The position numbers were made by a program, and so were the translations under genes. Under the pieces are notes generated by a model that saw only the letters and a list, made by a program, of their open reading frames with translations, was not told the DNA's origin and made no database searches. 64,000 bases of DNA from UBA11574 sp963752565 (GTDB lineage Bacteria > Desulfobacterota > Desulfobacteria > Desulfobacterales > UBA11574): NCBI GenBank assembly GCA_963752565.1, contig CAVVZC010000002.1:1-64000 (forward strand), given 5' to 3'. Shown piece by piece: positions 62,360 to 64,000 of this stretch. Numbering within the stretch: position 1 is the first letter of the stretch; each line of letters opens with the position of its first letter.

Positions 62360-63136
62360 ATGATCGAGTTGAAAAAACTAAATGACATAGAAGATTTTAA
62401 AACATTACTCGAAATTCAGAAAAGTGCCTGGGGATTTTTAGATATTGACATTGAACCCCATCATTTGATGACGCGAGTTCAAAAATATGGGGGTCTTGTT
62501 CAAGGGCTTTATTTCAATGGCCAATTGGCGGGTTTTACCTATGCACTCATCGGCAAGTGGAAAGGAAAACACTTTATCTATTCCCACATGACCGGGGTTC
62601 ATCAAAAATATCAGACACAAGGATTCGGTTTTTTGCTTAAAAAAGCCCAAAGAGAAGAGGTTTTAAAAATGGGATATGAGATCATTCGATGGAATTTTGA
62701 TCCCCTTGAATCCATGAACGCTTTTTTCAATATCCACAGACTCGGCATAATCAGCGCAGAATATGAGAACGATATATATGGAACGGGGGAAAGCGGACTT
62801 CACAAAGGGCTCCCCACAGACAGACTGATCGCTACCTGGAACCTGAATTCAGATCGGGTCATTAACAAGATGAAACAAAAAGAACCTCCGATTCTGGAGA
62901 ATATCCCCAAGAAAAATCTGGAAATTTTTACTCAAGACACAGCCTATATAGAAATTCCCCGAGATGTAAGGTCATTGAAAGAGACGAATATAAACGAAGC
63001 CGTTCGATGGAGAATGAAAACGCGTCGTCTTTTTGAATCGGCTTTTCAAAAAGATTATGTTGTTAAAGATATCGTGTTTTCCGAGGATAAAAAGAGAATT
63101 TTCTATAAGCTATACAATCGCCTCGCGATTGTATAA
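62360..63136 (+). CDS. GNAT-family acetyltransferase (COG3375-like)
   Basis: A ~258-residue N-acyltransferase. The GNAT core has IYSHMTGVHQKYQTQGFGFL and LKKAQREEVLKMGYEIIRWN, covering the acetyl-CoA loop (Q-x-x-G-x-G-like QTQGFGF). FDPLESMNAFFNIHRLGIIS is characteristic of the group often next to N-acylamino acid racemases. The ATG at 62360 follows GAGGAAAAG. The substrate is inferred, from the racemase/menC gene that follows, to be an amino acid. The stop lies in a hairpin. Confidence 0.82.
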   Translation: MIELKKLNDIEDFKTLLEIQKSAWGFLDIDIEPHHLMTRVQKYGGLVQGLYFNGQLAGFTYALIGKWKGKHFIYSHMTGVHQKYQTQGFGFLLKKAQREEVLKMGYEIIRWNFDPLESMNAFFNIHRLGIISAEYENDIYGTGESGLHKGLPTDRLIATWNLNSDRVINKMKQKEPPILENIPKKNLEIFTQDTAYIEIPRDVRSLKETNINEAVRWRMKTRRLFESAFQKDYVVKDIVFSEDKKRIFYKLYNRLAIV

Positions 63137-63218
63137 AACGTCCGCCTTCGGCGAACTTAAAAAAAGGATAATAGTTTAGTCCTTTGAAACAAATCGATTT
63201 CAAAGGACTAAACTATTA
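63112..63218. repeat. Two hairpins between GNAT and menC-like genes
   Basis: ATACAATCG/CGATTGTAT (63112-63134) overlaps the GNAT stop codon. A second, perfect 21 bp inverted repeat (63169-63189 and 63198-63218, arm TAATAGTTTAGTCCTTTGAA plus one base) has loop CAAATCGA. The same pair occurs at 32574-32633 upstream of murJ. No T-run follows, so these may be repeats rather than terminators. Confidence 0.8.
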
Positions 63219-63230
63219 CAAGGTGGATAG

Positions 63231-64000
63231 ATGAAAATAAAGCAAATTGATTCAGTGGAAATGTTTATTGTCAGGTTGCCGCTTGTCTCTTCGTTTGAGA
63301 CAAGTTTTTCTGTGCAAACGCACAGAGAGGCCTTGTTATTAAAAATTTTGTCAGATGATGTTTGCGGATGGGGAGAGTGTGTAACGTCTCCGGACCCTTA
63401 CTACTGTTATGAAACCAATGCAACAGCGTCTCATATTATAAAAGACTTTTTAATCGCTATGTTAACGGCCATGAACAATTTTACCATTGAAGACGTTCTC
63501 CAAAATTTTGAGAAAATTAGAGGACATCATATGGCCAAGGCCGCTGTTGAAAATGCTCTTCTTGATATTATGGCCCAAAAATATAAAATTCCCCTTTTTG
63601 AACTCATGGGCGGTACACCCAAAAAAATCATGTCGGGAATCAGTATCGGAATCCAAGACAGTATAGACGACCTCCTTGAATCCATTCAACAAGCATGTGA
63701 TAAAAAATACCACAGAATCAAAATAAAAATAAAAAAGGGCAACGATATTGAGATATTGAAAAAGATTCGAAGAGCGTTCCCGAGCATTAACCTCATGGTC
63801 GATGCCAACAGCGATTACACGCTTGAAGATATGCCAATTTTAAAAAAGCTCGATGAATTTAACCTCACAATGATCGAACAGCCGTTGAATTATGATGACA
63901 TTTATTTTCACGCATTGCTTCAAAAACAGCTCCAAACGCCCATCTGCCTTGATGAATCCATCAAAAATCTCAATGATGCAAAAACCGCGGTTGAGATGGG
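63231..64000 (+). CDS. menC: Enolase-superfamily enzyme, o-succinylbenzoate synthase/N-acylamino acid racemase (partial)
   Basis: The gene runs off the window end after 256 codons without a stop. It is a muconate-lactonizing-subgroup enolase-fold enzyme: capping domain (residues 1-120) with AAVENALLDIMAQKYKIPLF, catalytic KxK in RIKIKIKKG, and metal ligands in LMVDANSDY, TMIEQPL and CLDESI. Enzymes of this set make o-succinylbenzoate for menaquinone and/or racemise N-acyl amino acids. Beside a GNAT acyltransferase, racemase activity is plausible. ATG at 63231 behind AAGGTGG. The symbol is a family label only. Confidence 0.82.
   Translation, partial: MKIKQIDSVEMFIVRLPLVSSFETSFSVQTHREALLLKILSDDVCGWGECVTSPDPYYCYETNATASHIIKDFLIAMLTAMNNFTIEDVLQNFEKIRGHHMAKAAVENALLDIMAQKYKIPLFELMGGTPKKIMSGISIGIQDSIDDLLESIQQACDKKYHRIKIKIKKGNDIEILKKIRRAFPSINLMVDANSDYTLEDMPILKKLDEFNLTMIEQPLNYDDIYFHALLQKQLQTPICLDESIKNLNDAKTAVEM

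Overview
The window looks like part of the core chromosome of a sulfate-reducing-type Desulfobacterota bacterium, probably Desulfobacterales. This is inferred from gene content and protein style, because the window contains no rRNA. Supporting points are the citramalate synthase plus leuA pair, a type 4 Fe-S uracil-DNA glycosylase, the NfeD/slipin pair, a PEP-CTERM surface protein, the DUF134-Mrp pair, an S23-like four-helix protein, and many dispersed AT-rich intergenic repeats.

Layout. 1-9.5 kb is accessory: an IS element at the very edge, then a polysaccharide module on the minus strand (PilZ protein, a Wzz-type co-polymerase carrying LysM domains, a BY-kinase-like ATPase). Decayed copies of the PilZ and wzz genes lie beside it. 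A PEP-CTERM protein with a coupled 52-residue protein follows, and then a 48-residue cysteine-bearing peptide. The last two units sit behind diverged copies of the same ~245 bp upstream region. 9.9-33 kb is a long minus-strand housekeeping run: tRNA-Gly and tRNA-Cys, pgsA, a transaldolase-family enzyme, folK, dapF-lysA-lptM, argH-argG-argF-argD-argB, hslU-hslV-xerC, slipin-nfeD-udg, coaBC, ftsB and murJ, with rpsT divergent. 33-48 kb holds lptE-leuS (minus), then rng, a LysM-like protein, yajC-secD-secF, dprA and topA (plus), then a TIM-barrel enzyme, an HNH nuclease and a DinB protein (minus). 48.2-57.8 kb is a branched-chain amino acid cluster on the plus strand, ilvD-ilvB-ilvN-ilvC-cimA-leuA. 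It is headed by a promoter, a leader peptide in which half the residues are Ile, Leu or Val, and an antiterminator/terminator pair, which together make a complete attenuator. 57.8-64 kb has a chalcone-isomerase-like protein, pyrD, an FMN reductase, the Mrp-DUF134 operon with a palindromic operator candidate, and a GNAT acetyltransferase followed by an enolase-superfamily menC/racemase gene cut by the window end.

Two cross-cutting observations. First, four otherwise well-conserved genes (wzz, dprA, ilvC, cimA) contain five single-base insertions, each lengthening a short homopolymer by one. Removing those bases restores each gene to an exact multiple of three, which points to sequence error more than real decay. 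Second, the intergenic spaces hold several repeat families: a 231 bp element with terminal inverted repeats present twice, a ~330 bp AT-rich element present three times, and small hairpins that overlap stop codons.
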